Below are positions 1 through 6,808 of a DNA stretch of 15,235 nucleotides, in pieces; within the stretch, counting starts at the first letter, position 1, and every line of letters starts with the position of its first letter. The notes beneath the pieces are model-generated. The model did not search any database. It saw only the letters and a list, made by a program, of their open reading frames with translations, and was not told the origin of the DNA. This DNA is from Planctomycetia bacterium. GTDB lineage: Bacteria > Planctomycetota > UBA1135 > GCA-002686595. The stretch lies in NCBI GenBank assembly GCA_005778045.1, contig SXKQ01000009.1:1-15235 (forward strand). The letters are read 5' to 3'. The position numbers and the translations under genes were made by a program.

Positions 1-38
1 ATCTCGCCGCGGTTGGCGATCAGGATGCGTCCGAACAT
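1..38 (-). CDS. accC: Acetyl-CoA carboxylase biotin carboxylase subunit, N-terminal fragment
   Basis: Only the first 12 codons lie in the window; the gene runs off the left edge. Reading the minus strand from the ATG at 38 gives MFGRILIANRGE, the hallmark start of biotin carboxylases (usually M-F-x-K/R-[IV]-L-I-A-N-R-G-E-I-A). AccC is the ATP-grasp enzyme that carboxylates biotin on the carrier protein, the first half-reaction of acetyl-CoA carboxylase in fatty-acid synthesis. It starts 22 bases after the accB stop on the same strand, the usual accB-accC operon order, which supports the call despite the short length. A related biotin-dependent carboxylase (for example propionyl-CoA or pyruvate carboxylase) would start in the same way, but the adjacent stand-alone carrier protein favours AccC. 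Confidence 0.88.
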   Translation of the reverse strand, partial: MFGRILIANRGE

Positions 39-60
39 GGGGTGGGCGCTCCGGGCGCGA

Positions 61-618
61 TCAGGCCTTGATCAGGAACAGGGGCTGTCCGAACTCGACC
101 GCGGCGCCGTTCTCGACGAGCACCTCGACCACCGTGCCCGAGCACTCGGCCTTGATCTCGTTCATGACCTTCATGGCCTCGATGATGCACAGCGTCGAGT
201 CGGGCTTGACGTTCTTGCCGGTGCTGGCGAAGGGCTCGGCGTCCGGCGAGGCAGAGCGGTAGAAGGTGCCTACCATCGGGCTCTTGAACTCCTTTGTGCC
301 CGGGGGTGGGCCTGCGGGAGCCGGGGCCGCCGCGGGGGCAGCCGGGGCCACGGGTGCCGTGGGCGCGACCGCCATCGGCGCCGCGGCCATGCCGCCACCC
401 TGCAGGACATGGACCACCGGGGCCGCGGCAGCCGCCGCGCCGCGGCGCAGGTGCACGCGCAGGCCAGCTTTCTGGTTGTCGATGTCGAGCTCGGTCGCCT
501 CGGACTCCTTCATCAGCCGCAGCAGGCTCTCGACGAGGGCGAGGTCCACATCCTTGGAGGGCGCGGGGGTCGACGGGGCGGGGCTCGAAGCCTTCTTGAG
601 TGCCTTCTTCTTGGCCAT
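61..618 (-). CDS. accB: Acetyl-CoA carboxylase biotin carboxyl carrier protein
   Basis: AccB carries the covalently bound biotin that moves CO2 between biotin carboxylase and carboxyltransferase in malonyl-CoA formation. The 185-residue product has the family layout. Residues 1-22 are a Lys/Ala/Pro/Ser-rich head. Residues 23-60 are the helical N-terminal region, including the LxxLxxLMKES-type segment. Residues 60-107 are a flexible Ala/Pro hinge, and about 108-185 form the biotinyl/lipoyl domain. The biotinylation motif EAMKVMNE is intact, with the acceptor lysine at residue 150, and the preceding [10 protein letters not shown] segment is typical of bacterial BCCP. Length is slightly above the usual 150-170 because of the hinge. 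No good Shine-Dalgarno precedes the ATG at 618. accC follows after 22 bases; moaC lies upstream on the same strand with a 112-base gap, so accBC may have its own promoter. Confidence 0.96.
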   Translation of the reverse strand: MAKKKALKKASSPAPSTPAPSKDVDLALVESLLRLMKESEATELDIDNQKAGLRVHLRRGAAAAAAPVVHVLQGGGMAAAPMAVAPTAPVAPAAPAAAPAPAGPPPGTKEFKSPMVGTFYRSASPDAEPFASTGKNVKPDSTLCIIEAMKVMNEIKAECSGTVVEVLVENGAAVEFGQPLFLIKA

Positions 619-665
619 AGGGGGGCGGAGGGACGGGTTCGGACGGGTCGGTCAGCCGGCGCGGC

Positions 666-671
666 ATTCTA
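666..671 (-). promoter_or_regulatory. Possible -10 element for accBC
   Basis: In the 112-base gap between moaC and accB, the minus strand carries TAGAAT, five of six matches to the sigma-70 -10 consensus, in otherwise very GC-rich DNA. Transcription from it would give a leader of about 40 bases before the accB ATG. The region about 17 bases upstream (GCGAAC) matches the -35 consensus poorly, so this is only a candidate. Confidence 0.22.
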
Positions 672-730
672 GCGATTCCCCAGCCGTGGTTCGCCCCCTT
701 GGAGAGCCCCCGGCCCCCGTGCGGACTCCG

Positions 731-1249
731 CTAGGCCCCCCGCAGGGGCTCCCGGCGCCACGGCCCGCTCTTCCCGCCATCCTTTTCGAGCAGCTCGACC
801 TGCTCGATCGCGATCCCGTGCCCGAGGGCCTTGGTCATGTCGTAGACGGTGAGCGCCGCGGCGCTCGCCCCCACCATGGCTTCCATCTCGACCCCGGTGC
901 GACCCATGCAGCGCGCCTCGCAGCGGATCTCGAGCACGTCGCCGGCGCACTCGAGAAACTCGATCCGCACGCCGTCGAGGGCCAGCGTGTGGCACATCGG
1001 GATCCACTCGGCCGTGCGCTTCGCCGCGAGGATGCCCGCCACGCGCGCGACCTCGGTCACCGCGCCCTTCGGCCCGGCGCCAGCGAGCACGCCGCGGAGC
1101 GTTCCGGCCGGCATGCGCACTCGCGCACGGGCCAGCGCGCGTCGCGCGCTCGCGGCCTTTTCGCCCACGTCGACCATGCGCGACTCGCTTCCCGTGGCAC
1201 CGGTCGTGACGTGGGTCAGTGCGGACGATTGGCTGTGCGGCTGCGTCAT
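731..1249 (-). CDS. moaC: Cyclic pyranopterin monophosphate synthase MoaC
   Basis: MoaC converts the MoaA product 3',8-cyclo-7,8-dihydro-GTP into cyclic pyranopterin monophosphate, an early cytoplasmic step of molybdenum cofactor synthesis. The 172-residue product (E. coli MoaC is 161) aligns throughout with the family: LTHV and RMVDVGEK at residues 11-31, AAKRTAEWIPMCHTL at 75-89, GVEMEAMVGASAAALTVYDM from 119, and a terminal EKDGGKSG. The expected active-site residues are present: K61, D137 and K140 correspond to E. coli K51, D128 and K131. The frame stays open far upstream, but the ATG at 1249 puts the conserved LTH motif at residue 11, as in relatives, so I chose it. No clear Shine-Dalgarno. 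No other mo-cofactor genes are visible; it lies upstream of accB and divergent from the S41 protease. Confidence 0.96.
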   Translation of the reverse strand: MTQPHSQSSALTHVTTGATGSESRMVDVGEKAASARRALARARVRMPAGTLRGVLAGAGPKGAVTEVARVAGILAAKRTAEWIPMCHTLALDGVRIEFLECAGDVLEIRCEARCMGRTGVEMEAMVGASAAALTVYDMTKALGHGIAIEQVELLEKDGGKSGPWRREPLRGA

Positions 1250-1405
1250 CGCTCGAAGTGGGGCTCGGTATGTTTTTCGTTCCCCGGGCGTGGAGCGCAC
1301 CGGACCGAGCCTAGAGTACCGCATGACCGGGTCCCGCGCGGCTTGGGATCGAGGCCCGCGTTGGTCGATCTCCGCTCGCTCGGGCCACCGTCCGGTGCCC
1401 GCCCC

Positions 1406-1410
1406 AGGAG
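1406..1410 (+). promoter_or_regulatory. Shine-Dalgarno site AGGAG of the S41 protease
   Basis: AGGAG ends five bases before the ATG at 1416 and two bases before the ATG at 1413, so it favours 1416 as the start of the protease. It is the clearest ribosome binding site in the window; most other genes here lack one. Confidence 0.6.
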
Positions 1411-1415
1411 ACATG

Positions 1416-3935
1416 ATGCGCCTTGTGCTGACCGCGGTCCTTCCGCTTCTCTCTCTCGCTCCCGTCAACGCCCACTCTCTCGCCGCGCTCGCGGGCGGGA
1501 CGGCGCTCGTCCAAGGTGCCGACTTCGACAGCCTGCTGCGGCAGGAACTCGAGCGCGCCGAGCAAGCTGGGCCGGTCGAGGTCATCTGGCGCTCGGCCTC
1601 GCGGCTGCGCGACGCGGCGCGCGAGCTCGGGGTCGAGGACGTCGACGCCACGCTCGAGCGAGCGCTGGGCTCGGCCGACCGCGGTCCGCGCGCAAAGCTG
1701 GCGCTCGTCGCCGCGCGACTCGAGGGCGCCGACGCCGCGGCCGCGAAGGGCAAGCTGGCGGAGGCGCTCAGTGAGCTCCTGTCCAGCAAGGACGAGGCGC
1801 TGGTCCGTGCGGCTTGCGGGCTGGCTTCGAACACCACCTTCCGCACGCTCGAGGCCGACGCTCGCCGCGGCCTGCTCGATCGACTGCACGGCTTCGCCGA
1901 GGATGCGTCGCGCACGCCTTCCCTGAGGCTCGACGCGGCCTTCGCCGAGGGCCGCATCGGCATGGGCGACGACGTGCGCAAGGCACGCGGTCTGATGGCT
2001 GAATTCCTCGAGTCGGGCGATGCGGAGTTGCGCGCGCTCGGTGCGCTCGCGCTCGCGCGCAGTGGCGCCGAGGTCTCGGGCAAGCTGCTCGACGAGCTCG
2101 AGCGTCTCGCCGTGGCGCCCGACGAGCGCGGCCTGATCGCGCAGGCCTATCTCGAGCGCGAACGCACGCGCGAGGTCGGCGAGCGCAAGCTCAAGAACTT
2201 GGCCGAGTTGCACCAGCTCGAAGCCGGCGAGAAGGATCCCGCCGCGCCGAGCAACGACGAGTTCGATCGCCTGAAGAACCTGATGGCGATGATCCGCCGT
2301 GCGCACCCCGACGGCAACGACGTAACGCGCGACGAGCTGCTCGAGGCCGCCATGCAGGGCATGCTGCAGAGCCTCGACGAGCACAGCTCCTACCTCGCAC
2401 CCAAGGCCTACGAGCGCTTCGAACAGGACCTCGCCGCGGGCTACGGTGGCATCGGCGCTTACGTCGGCGAGGACCGCCAAGATGGCTTGTTCACCATCAC
2501 GCGCCCGATCTACTCGGGGCCTGCCTACAAGGCGGGGCTCATGAGCGAGGACAAGATCGTGCGCATCGACGACTGGCCGACGCTCGGCAAGCCCACGGAC
2601 GAGATCATCAAGCGCCTCAAGGGACGTCCGGGCACCAAGGTGCGCCTGTACGTCTGGCGGCGCGGCATGGACTCGGCGCTGATCGACCGGCCGACCGAGG
2701 AGATGGTGGTCGAGGTCGAGCGCGGCTCGATCACGATCCCCGCCGAGCAGCACCAGATGCTGCCGGGCAAGATCGGCATGATCGTGCTGCAGGAGTTCTC
2801 GCAAGTGGCGAGCCGCGAGCTGCGCGGGCCGCTCGAGGAGATGCTCGCCGCGGGCATGCAGGGGCTCGTGCTCGACCTGCGCACCAACTCGGGTGGCCTG
2901 CTCGAGGAGGCGGTCAACGTCTCGGCGCTGTTCTTGCCGAAGGGCACGCTCGTCGTGTCGACCAAGAGCCCGCTGCGCGAGACCGAGAAGCTCGCCACGC
3001 GCTCGGAGCCTGTGATTCCGGCGGACATGCCGATCGTGGTGCTCGTCAACCGCTTCACCGCGTCCGCGGCCGAGATCGTATCGGGCGCGCTGCAGGATCA
3101 CCGTCGCGCGACCGTGATCGGCGAGCGCAGCTTCGGCAAGGGTTCGGTGCAGACGCTGATGCAGCTGCCGCCCTACCGCGACGACCAGTACAACGACGAG
3201 AACCGCAACGGCCGCTGGGACAACTGGGAGAAGATCACGCGCGACTGGGACAGCGACGGCGAGTTCGACTTCGCGCCGCGCGTCAAGCTGACCATCGCGC
3301 GCTACTACCTCCCCACCGATCGCTCGATCCACCGCGAGGTCGACAAGGACGGCAACCTGCTCAACTCCGGCGGCGTCTCGCCGGACATGGCCATCGCCGC
3401 CAGTCGGCTCGAGGCCTGGCGCGTCGAGGCGATGCTCAAGCTGCGCGACCAGCAAAAGCCGCGCGAGTACGTCGACCGCAACTGGGCCGAGCACAAGGAC
3501 CGGTTGTCGAGCCTCGCGGACAACGACCGCAAGGATACGCAGCTCTACCCGGGCTTCGACGAGTTCTACGCAGGCTTGAAGACGCCACTCTCGCCCGACG
3601 ACGTGCGCCAGATGCTGCGCGCCGAGATCCGCCGTCGCGTGCAGGACGCGCGCGGGCAGGAGTTCCCGCAGGGCGACTTCGTCGAGGACCTGCAGCTGCA
3701 GGCCAGCATCCGGCGCGTGTTCGAGTCGCTCGGTCGCTCGGTGGCCGACGTCGAGGAGTACCGTGCCACGATCCAGCCGGACAACTCGCCGCGGCTCGCG
3801 GTGGCGCAGGACGACAAGACGCGCCTGCGCGACGCGCTCGACGCGTTGAACTCGGCGCTCAAGGCCGACCGGCGCCTCTCCGAATCGACCCTGCGCGAGC
3901 TCGTCGAGGTGATCGGCGAGTCGCTCAAGAACTAG
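1416..3935 (+). CDS. Exported S41-family C-terminal processing protease (Ctp/Prc-like)
   Basis: A serine protease of the tail-specific (CtpA/Prc) family, which degrades or trims proteins from the C-terminus in the periplasm. The 839-residue product has a signal peptide (MRLVLTAVLPLLSLAPVNA, likely cut after residue 19). An Ala/Leu-rich helical region, possibly HEAT-like, spans about 25-260, followed by the N-terminal Ctp segment with SLDEHSSYL. A PDZ domain lies at about 342-415 (starting at GYGGIGAYV) and the S41 catalytic domain at about 440-665. VLDLRTNSGGLLEEA is present, the nucleophile is Ser550 in RFTASAAEI, and the general base is Lys575 in SFGKGSVQT. The 25-residue spacing equals that of E. 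coli Prc. After the lysine, residues 587-621 form an unusual Asp/Asn/Trp-rich insertion before KLTIARYYLPTDRSI. A charged helical C-terminal domain follows. The frame is open upstream to 849, but the signal peptide and AGGAG fix the start at 1416. Confidence 0.93.
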   Translation: MRLVLTAVLPLLSLAPVNAHSLAALAGGTALVQGADFDSLLRQELERAEQAGPVEVIWRSASRLRDAARELGVEDVDATLERALGSADRGPRAKLALVAARLEGADAAAAKGKLAEALSELLSSKDEALVRAACGLASNTTFRTLEADARRGLLDRLHGFAEDASRTPSLRLDAAFAEGRIGMGDDVRKARGLMAEFLESGDAELRALGALALARSGAEVSGKLLDELERLAVAPDERGLIAQAYLERERTREVGERKLKNLAELHQLEAGEKDPAAPSNDEFDRLKNLMAMIRRAHPDGNDVTRDELLEAAMQGMLQSLDEHSSYLAPKAYERFEQDLAAGYGGIGAYVGEDRQDGLFTITRPIYSGPAYKAGLMSEDKIVRIDDWPTLGKPTDEIIKRLKGRPGTKVRLYVWRRGMDSALIDRPTEEMVVEVERGSITIPAEQHQMLPGKIGMIVLQEFSQVASRELRGPLEEMLAAGMQGLVLDLRTNSGGLLEEAVNVSALFLPKGTLVVSTKSPLRETEKLATRSEPVIPADMPIVVLVNRFTASAAEIVSGALQDHRRATVIGERSFGKGSVQTLMQLPPYRDDQYNDENRNGRWDNWEKITRDWDSDGEFDFAPRVKLTIARYYLPTDRSIHREVDKDGNLLNSGGVSPDMAIAASRLEAWRVEAMLKLRDQQKPREYVDRNWAEHKDRLSSLADNDRKDTQLYPGFDEFYAGLKTPLSPDDVRQMLRAEIRRRVQDARGQEFPQGDFVEDLQLQASIRRVFESLGRSVADVEEYRATIQPDNSPRLAVAQDDKTRLRDALDALNSALKADRRLSESTLRELVEVIGESLKN

Positions 3936-3960
3936 CCGACCGGCTCGGCGGCAAGCGCGA

Positions 3961-3991
3961 GGGGCGCGGGGCCGATCAGGCCTTGCGCCCC
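3961..3991 (+). terminator. Strong hairpin after the S41 protease, likely transcription end
   Basis: On the plus strand 3961-3973 pairs with 3979-3991 around the loop GATCA, giving a 13-bp stem with two central G-U wobbles (3968/3984 and 3969/3983) and otherwise G-C pairs. It begins 25 bases after the protease stop. There is no U-tract after it, so it may be a factor-dependent end, an mRNA 3' stabiliser or a non-canonical terminator. On the minus strand the wobbles become C/A mismatches, so the structure favours plus-strand RNA. It overlaps the last codons and stop (3976-3978) of the convergent AI-2E family gene. Confidence 0.5.
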
Positions 3992-5199
3992 TCGGCCCAT
4001 TCCCTGAGCGCCGGGAGCAGCAGCTCCTTGGCGAGGATCACCGAGGCCGCCGTCAGCGGCAGCGCGAGCAGCAGGCCGAACATGCCCAGTGCAGCGCCGA
4101 AGATGGTCAGGCTGGCCAGCACGACGACCGTCGGCAGTCCGAGGCGCTCGCCGAGCACACGCGGGATCAGCACGTAGGTCTCGACCGCCTCGCCGATCGC
4201 GAACACCACGCCGATGCGCCAAGTTGCGTCGAGTGGCTCGTGGGCGAGCAGGGCGAGCAGGAAGGCGAGCAGGTAGCCGACGCCCGGACCTACCACGGGA
4301 ATCAGCGAGAGGAACCCGCCGAGCATGCCCGCGAGCAGGGCGTAGGGCACGCCGAGGACGGCCATGGCCACGGTCAGGATCAGGCCCTTCAGCAGACACA
4401 CCAGCAGGCGGCCGCGGAAGAAGGCGCCGAGCATCTCGGCCATCTGGGCGCCGATGCGCGCCCACTGCTCGCGCTGGCTGGCCGGGATGTAGGAGCGCAC
4501 GAACGACGAGATGCGCTCGAGCTCGAACAGCAGGAACCACGTGTACAGCGGGACGAGGAACAGCAGCGTGAGCAGCATGAGCAGCGAGCCGAAGGCCGAG
4601 CTCAGGGTTCCCCACACGCCGCCCGCGGCCTCCGCGCCGTCGGCACTGAAGGCCCAGCGCCGGCCGCGCTGGAAGAACTCCTCGAGCAGCGAGCCCTTCT
4701 CGAAGCCGCGCAGCAGCGGCTTCTCCGCGCCCTCCGCATTCGGCTCGCCCACCTCGGGCGCCGTGGGCGCTTCCGCGGCCGGAGCGTCCTTGAGCGGCGG
4801 CTCCGTCGGCATCCCCTGCAGCGCCTGAAGGTCGAGGCCGAGCTCGATCGCGCGCGCCTCCGTCGAGGCCACGATCTCGCCGAGCTTGCGTTGTAGGCGG
4901 TCGATCGAGCCGCCCTCCTGCGAGACATCGCGCCACAGCCCGCGCGCCTGCAGCGCGAGCGCCATCGCCAGCAGCGCGGCGACGAGGCCGAAGCTGCCGA
5001 AGATCACGTTGACCGCGCCCTTGCGCTTCCACCCGCGCTTTTCGAGCCGCAGCACCATGGGGTGCAGGATGTAGGCGAACAACAGGCCGAGCAGCAGCGG
5101 GTTCAGGGCTGCGCGCACGGTCCACGCGAACCACAGGACAGCGGCGAGCGCCGCCGCCAGTGCAAGGTTCCGCCGCGTCGTGCTCCAGCCCGCGATCAC
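3976..5199 (-). CDS. AI-2E family transporter (PerM/UPF0118-like membrane protein)
   Basis: A polytopic inner-membrane protein of the AI-2E_transport (PF01594) family. Members include E. coli TqsA (autoinducer-2 export), PerM and some cation antiporters; the substrate here cannot be told from sequence. The 407 residues show the family order. Hydrophobic segments lie at about 11-30, 33-50 and 61-84, then a long soluble region to about 200. TM segments follow at about 203-225, and then the conserved C-terminal core with GLILTVAMAVLGVPYALLAGMLGGFLSLIPVVGPGVGYL and later VETYVLIPRVLGERLGL. The soluble region contains an Ala/Pro/Glu-rich stretch (130-160) that looks like an unstructured insertion. 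The start is GTG at 5199, overlapping the upstream stop as GTGA (5196-5199), with AAGGA nine bases before; the next Met would delete the first membrane segments. The overlap suggests translational coupling to the Minf_1886-family gene. Confidence 0.9.
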   Translation of the reverse strand: MIAGWSTTRRNLALAAALAAVLWFAWTVRAALNPLLLGLLFAYILHPMVLRLEKRGWKRKGAVNVIFGSFGLVAALLAMALALQARGLWRDVSQEGGSIDRLQRKLGEIVASTEARAIELGLDLQALQGMPTEPPLKDAPAAEAPTAPEVGEPNAEGAEKPLLRGFEKGSLLEEFFQRGRRWAFSADGAEAAGGVWGTLSSAFGSLLMLLTLLFLVPLYTWFLLFELERISSFVRSYIPASQREQWARIGAQMAEMLGAFFRGRLLVCLLKGLILTVAMAVLGVPYALLAGMLGGFLSLIPVVGPGVGYLLAFLLALLAHEPLDATWRIGVVFAIGEAVETYVLIPRVLGERLGLPTVVVLASLTIFGAALGMFGLLLALPLTAASVILAKELLLPALREWAEGRKA

Positions 5200-5621
5200 G
5201 GCGCCGCTTCCTTGGATCCAGAGGCCGCCAGCGCGGACGCGAGCCGAGCCCCGTAGCTAGCGACGAACGCTTCGTCGAAGTCGTAGCCGTCGCGGAAGTC
5301 CTCGAGCTTGTCCTCGTCCTGGCGCTTGAGGAGGTCGTGGTCGATCAGCAGGAACACGACCTTACCCCAGTCGAGCGTCTCGCGAATCCCCCACTGGCGC
5401 CAGACTTGGGCGGCGAGCGGTCCAAAGCGCGCGAGCGCGTGCTCGCGCATGCCGGCGAGCACCTCCTGTCCGGTCACGTGGCGCGACGCACCCGTGCGGC
5501 CTTCCTGGCCCGCCATGCGCATGGCGACGTCGAGCGACTCGAAGAGGAACACGAACGCGTCAGGCGAATAACGCCCATCTTGCAGCGCGATCTTGCGCAA
5601 CTGGTCCCGCAGCTCGTTCAT
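5196..5621 (-). CDS. Minf_1886 / TIGR04138 family protein of unknown function
   Basis: A small cytoplasmic protein (141 residues from the ATG at 5621) with no signal peptide or membrane segment. It matches from memory the Minf_1886 family (TIGR04138), described mainly in Planctomycetes and Verrucomicrobia. Family features seen here are DGRYSPDAFVFLFESLDVA near the N-terminus, HVTGQEVLAGMREHALARFGPLA in the middle, VWRQWGIRETLDWGKVVFLLIDHDLL, and the C-terminal KLEDFRDGYDFDEAF. Its biochemical role is not known, and no catalytic motif is evident. A TTG at 5630 would add three residues, but the ATG at 5621 has a GGA five to seven bases upstream and is preferred. Its stop overlaps the GTG of the AI-2E family gene, and it follows holB after 71 bases, so it probably belongs to the tmk-holB transcription unit. 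Confidence 0.85.
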   Translation of the reverse strand: MNELRDQLRKIALQDGRYSPDAFVFLFESLDVAMRMAGQEGRTGASRHVTGQEVLAGMREHALARFGPLAAQVWRQWGIRETLDWGKVVFLLIDHDLLKRQDEDKLEDFRDGYDFDEAFVASYGARLASALAASGSKEAAP

Positions 5622-5692
5622 ATCGTCCAAGGATGGTAGCCCCGAGGCGCGCCAAGCTCTAGCGCGGCAGCGCCCGGAGCCTCGCGGAGGGC

Positions 5693-6808
5693 CTAGCGTG
5701 CGGCTGCCGGACGCGGAGCCGCAGCGCGCGGCGCGAGCGCGAGGAAGGCCCGATCAAGGAGCAGCGGCGGGTCGATGTTGCTCTCGACGTCCCGGCGCAG
5801 CGCGAGCAGCGTCTCCAGCGTGGCGCGCAGCGTCGCGCCGGAGCGAGCGACCGGCAGGTTGAGGGAAGCGAGGTCGGCGTGCGGCAGCTCGGACTGCGGT
5901 GCCCCCTCGCGGGCCTGCGCCAAATCGCGCAAGCAGGCGAGGGCGAGGTCGAGCGCCGTGCGTGTGCGCGCACGCTCGATGGCCTTGGCAGTCTTGCCCT
6001 CGAAGCTGCCGTCGAGCTCCCACACGGCAGCGGCGGCGACGAGCGGCGGAGCGCCTCCGCGCAGGGTCTCGACGAGCAGGCCGCGCAGCTCCCACTCACG
6101 CTGCGCGAGCGAACGCAGCGCCTCGCCCGGCGAGCCGCGGCTCCAGCGCGCCAGCACGCGCGCACGCTCGGCCGCGATGCCGCGCTGCTCGAGCCACGCG
6201 CGCACCGCGTCGATCTCGAGGCGCTCGAACTGCACTTGCACGCAGCGACTGGCGATCGTCGGCAGCAGGTCATTCTTGCGCGAACACTCGAGGACCCAGA
6301 GCACGTTGGGCGATGGCTCCTCGAGCATCTTCAGGATCGAGTTCTGCGCCGCCACGTTCGCGCGCTCCATCTCGCGCACGAGCACCACGCGCCAGCCGCC
6401 CTCGGCCGCGCGGAGCGCGAGGAACTCGTCGACCGTCGCGCCATCCCAGTCGCTGTCGCGCTCGCGGCGCACGAAGCGGCCGATCTTGAGCTCTTCGGGA
6501 CGTTCGTCCGCCGGCGTCTCGAGCAGGTCGACCGCGAACACGTCGAGGTGCGAGGCGCTCTTTACGCGCTTGCACGGGCCGCACTGACCGCAGGGGGCGC
6601 CGCCCTCCGCGGGCTGCCCGCGCTCGCAGTAGAGCCCGAGCGTGAACCAGCGCGCCGCACGGAACTTGCCGATGCCCGCGGGTCCGGTAAAGAGCAGGGC
6701 ATGCGGCAGGCGGCCGGCCCGGTCCGCGCGCCACAGGCCGCGCACGGCTGGACCGTGCCCGATGGGCTCCTCCCAGAGCTCGCCCGGAAGCTCGGACTCA
6801 GTCGCCAA
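5693..6808 (-). CDS. holB: DNA polymerase III delta' subunit (clamp loader)
   Basis: Delta' is the stator AAA+ subunit of the clamp loader that places the sliding clamp on primed DNA. The 371-residue product shows the N-terminal IGHGPAV and GRLPHALLFTGPAGIGK segments, with the P-loop at residues 42-48. Four zinc-ligand cysteines follow (C61, C73, C76, C79, matching the Cys-x2-Cys-x2-Cys pattern of delta'/DnaX). A KMLEEPSPNVLWVLE sensor segment and IASRC (the SRC motif) are also present. The P-loop ends GKF rather than GK[S/T], so ATP hydrolysis is unlikely, as expected for a stator. The C-terminal part is Ala/Arg-rich and poorly conserved. The start is TTG at 6808, overlapping tmk by 11 bases; I see no better in-frame ATG near the N-terminus. 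The tmk-holB order is common in bacteria and supports the call over DnaX. Confidence 0.93.
   Translation of the reverse strand: MATESELPGELWEEPIGHGPAVRGLWRADRAGRLPHALLFTGPAGIGKFRAARWFTLGLYCERGQPAEGGAPCGQCGPCKRVKSASHLDVFAVDLLETPADERPEELKIGRFVRRERDSDWDGATVDEFLALRAAEGGWRVVLVREMERANVAAQNSILKMLEEPSPNVLWVLECSRKNDLLPTIASRCVQVQFERLEIDAVRAWLEQRGIAAERARVLARWSRGSPGEALRSLAQREWELRGLLVETLRGGAPPLVAAAAVWELDGSFEGKTAKAIERARTRTALDLALACLRDLAQAREGAPQSELPHADLASLNLPVARSGATLRATLETLLALRRDVESNIDPPLLLDRAFLALAPRAAAPRPAAAR

Noticed and set aside
849..1415. Upstream extension of the S41 protease frame to an ATG at 849
   Set aside because: It would overlap moaC on the opposite strand, has no conserved content, and would bury a good signal peptide and Shine-Dalgarno site at 1406-1416.
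1250..1415. Search for a divergent promoter between moaC and the protease
   Set aside because: TAGAGT at 1312-1317 resembles a -10 element but no acceptable -35 lies 16-18 bases upstream, and I found no clear operator repeat, so I did not annotate it.
1311..3494. A 727-codon open frame on the minus strand opposite the S41 protease
   Set aside because: Its translation is rich in Arg, Ala, Leu and His without any domain, and it is the complement of a well-supported protease gene. Long antisense frames are expected in DNA this GC-rich.
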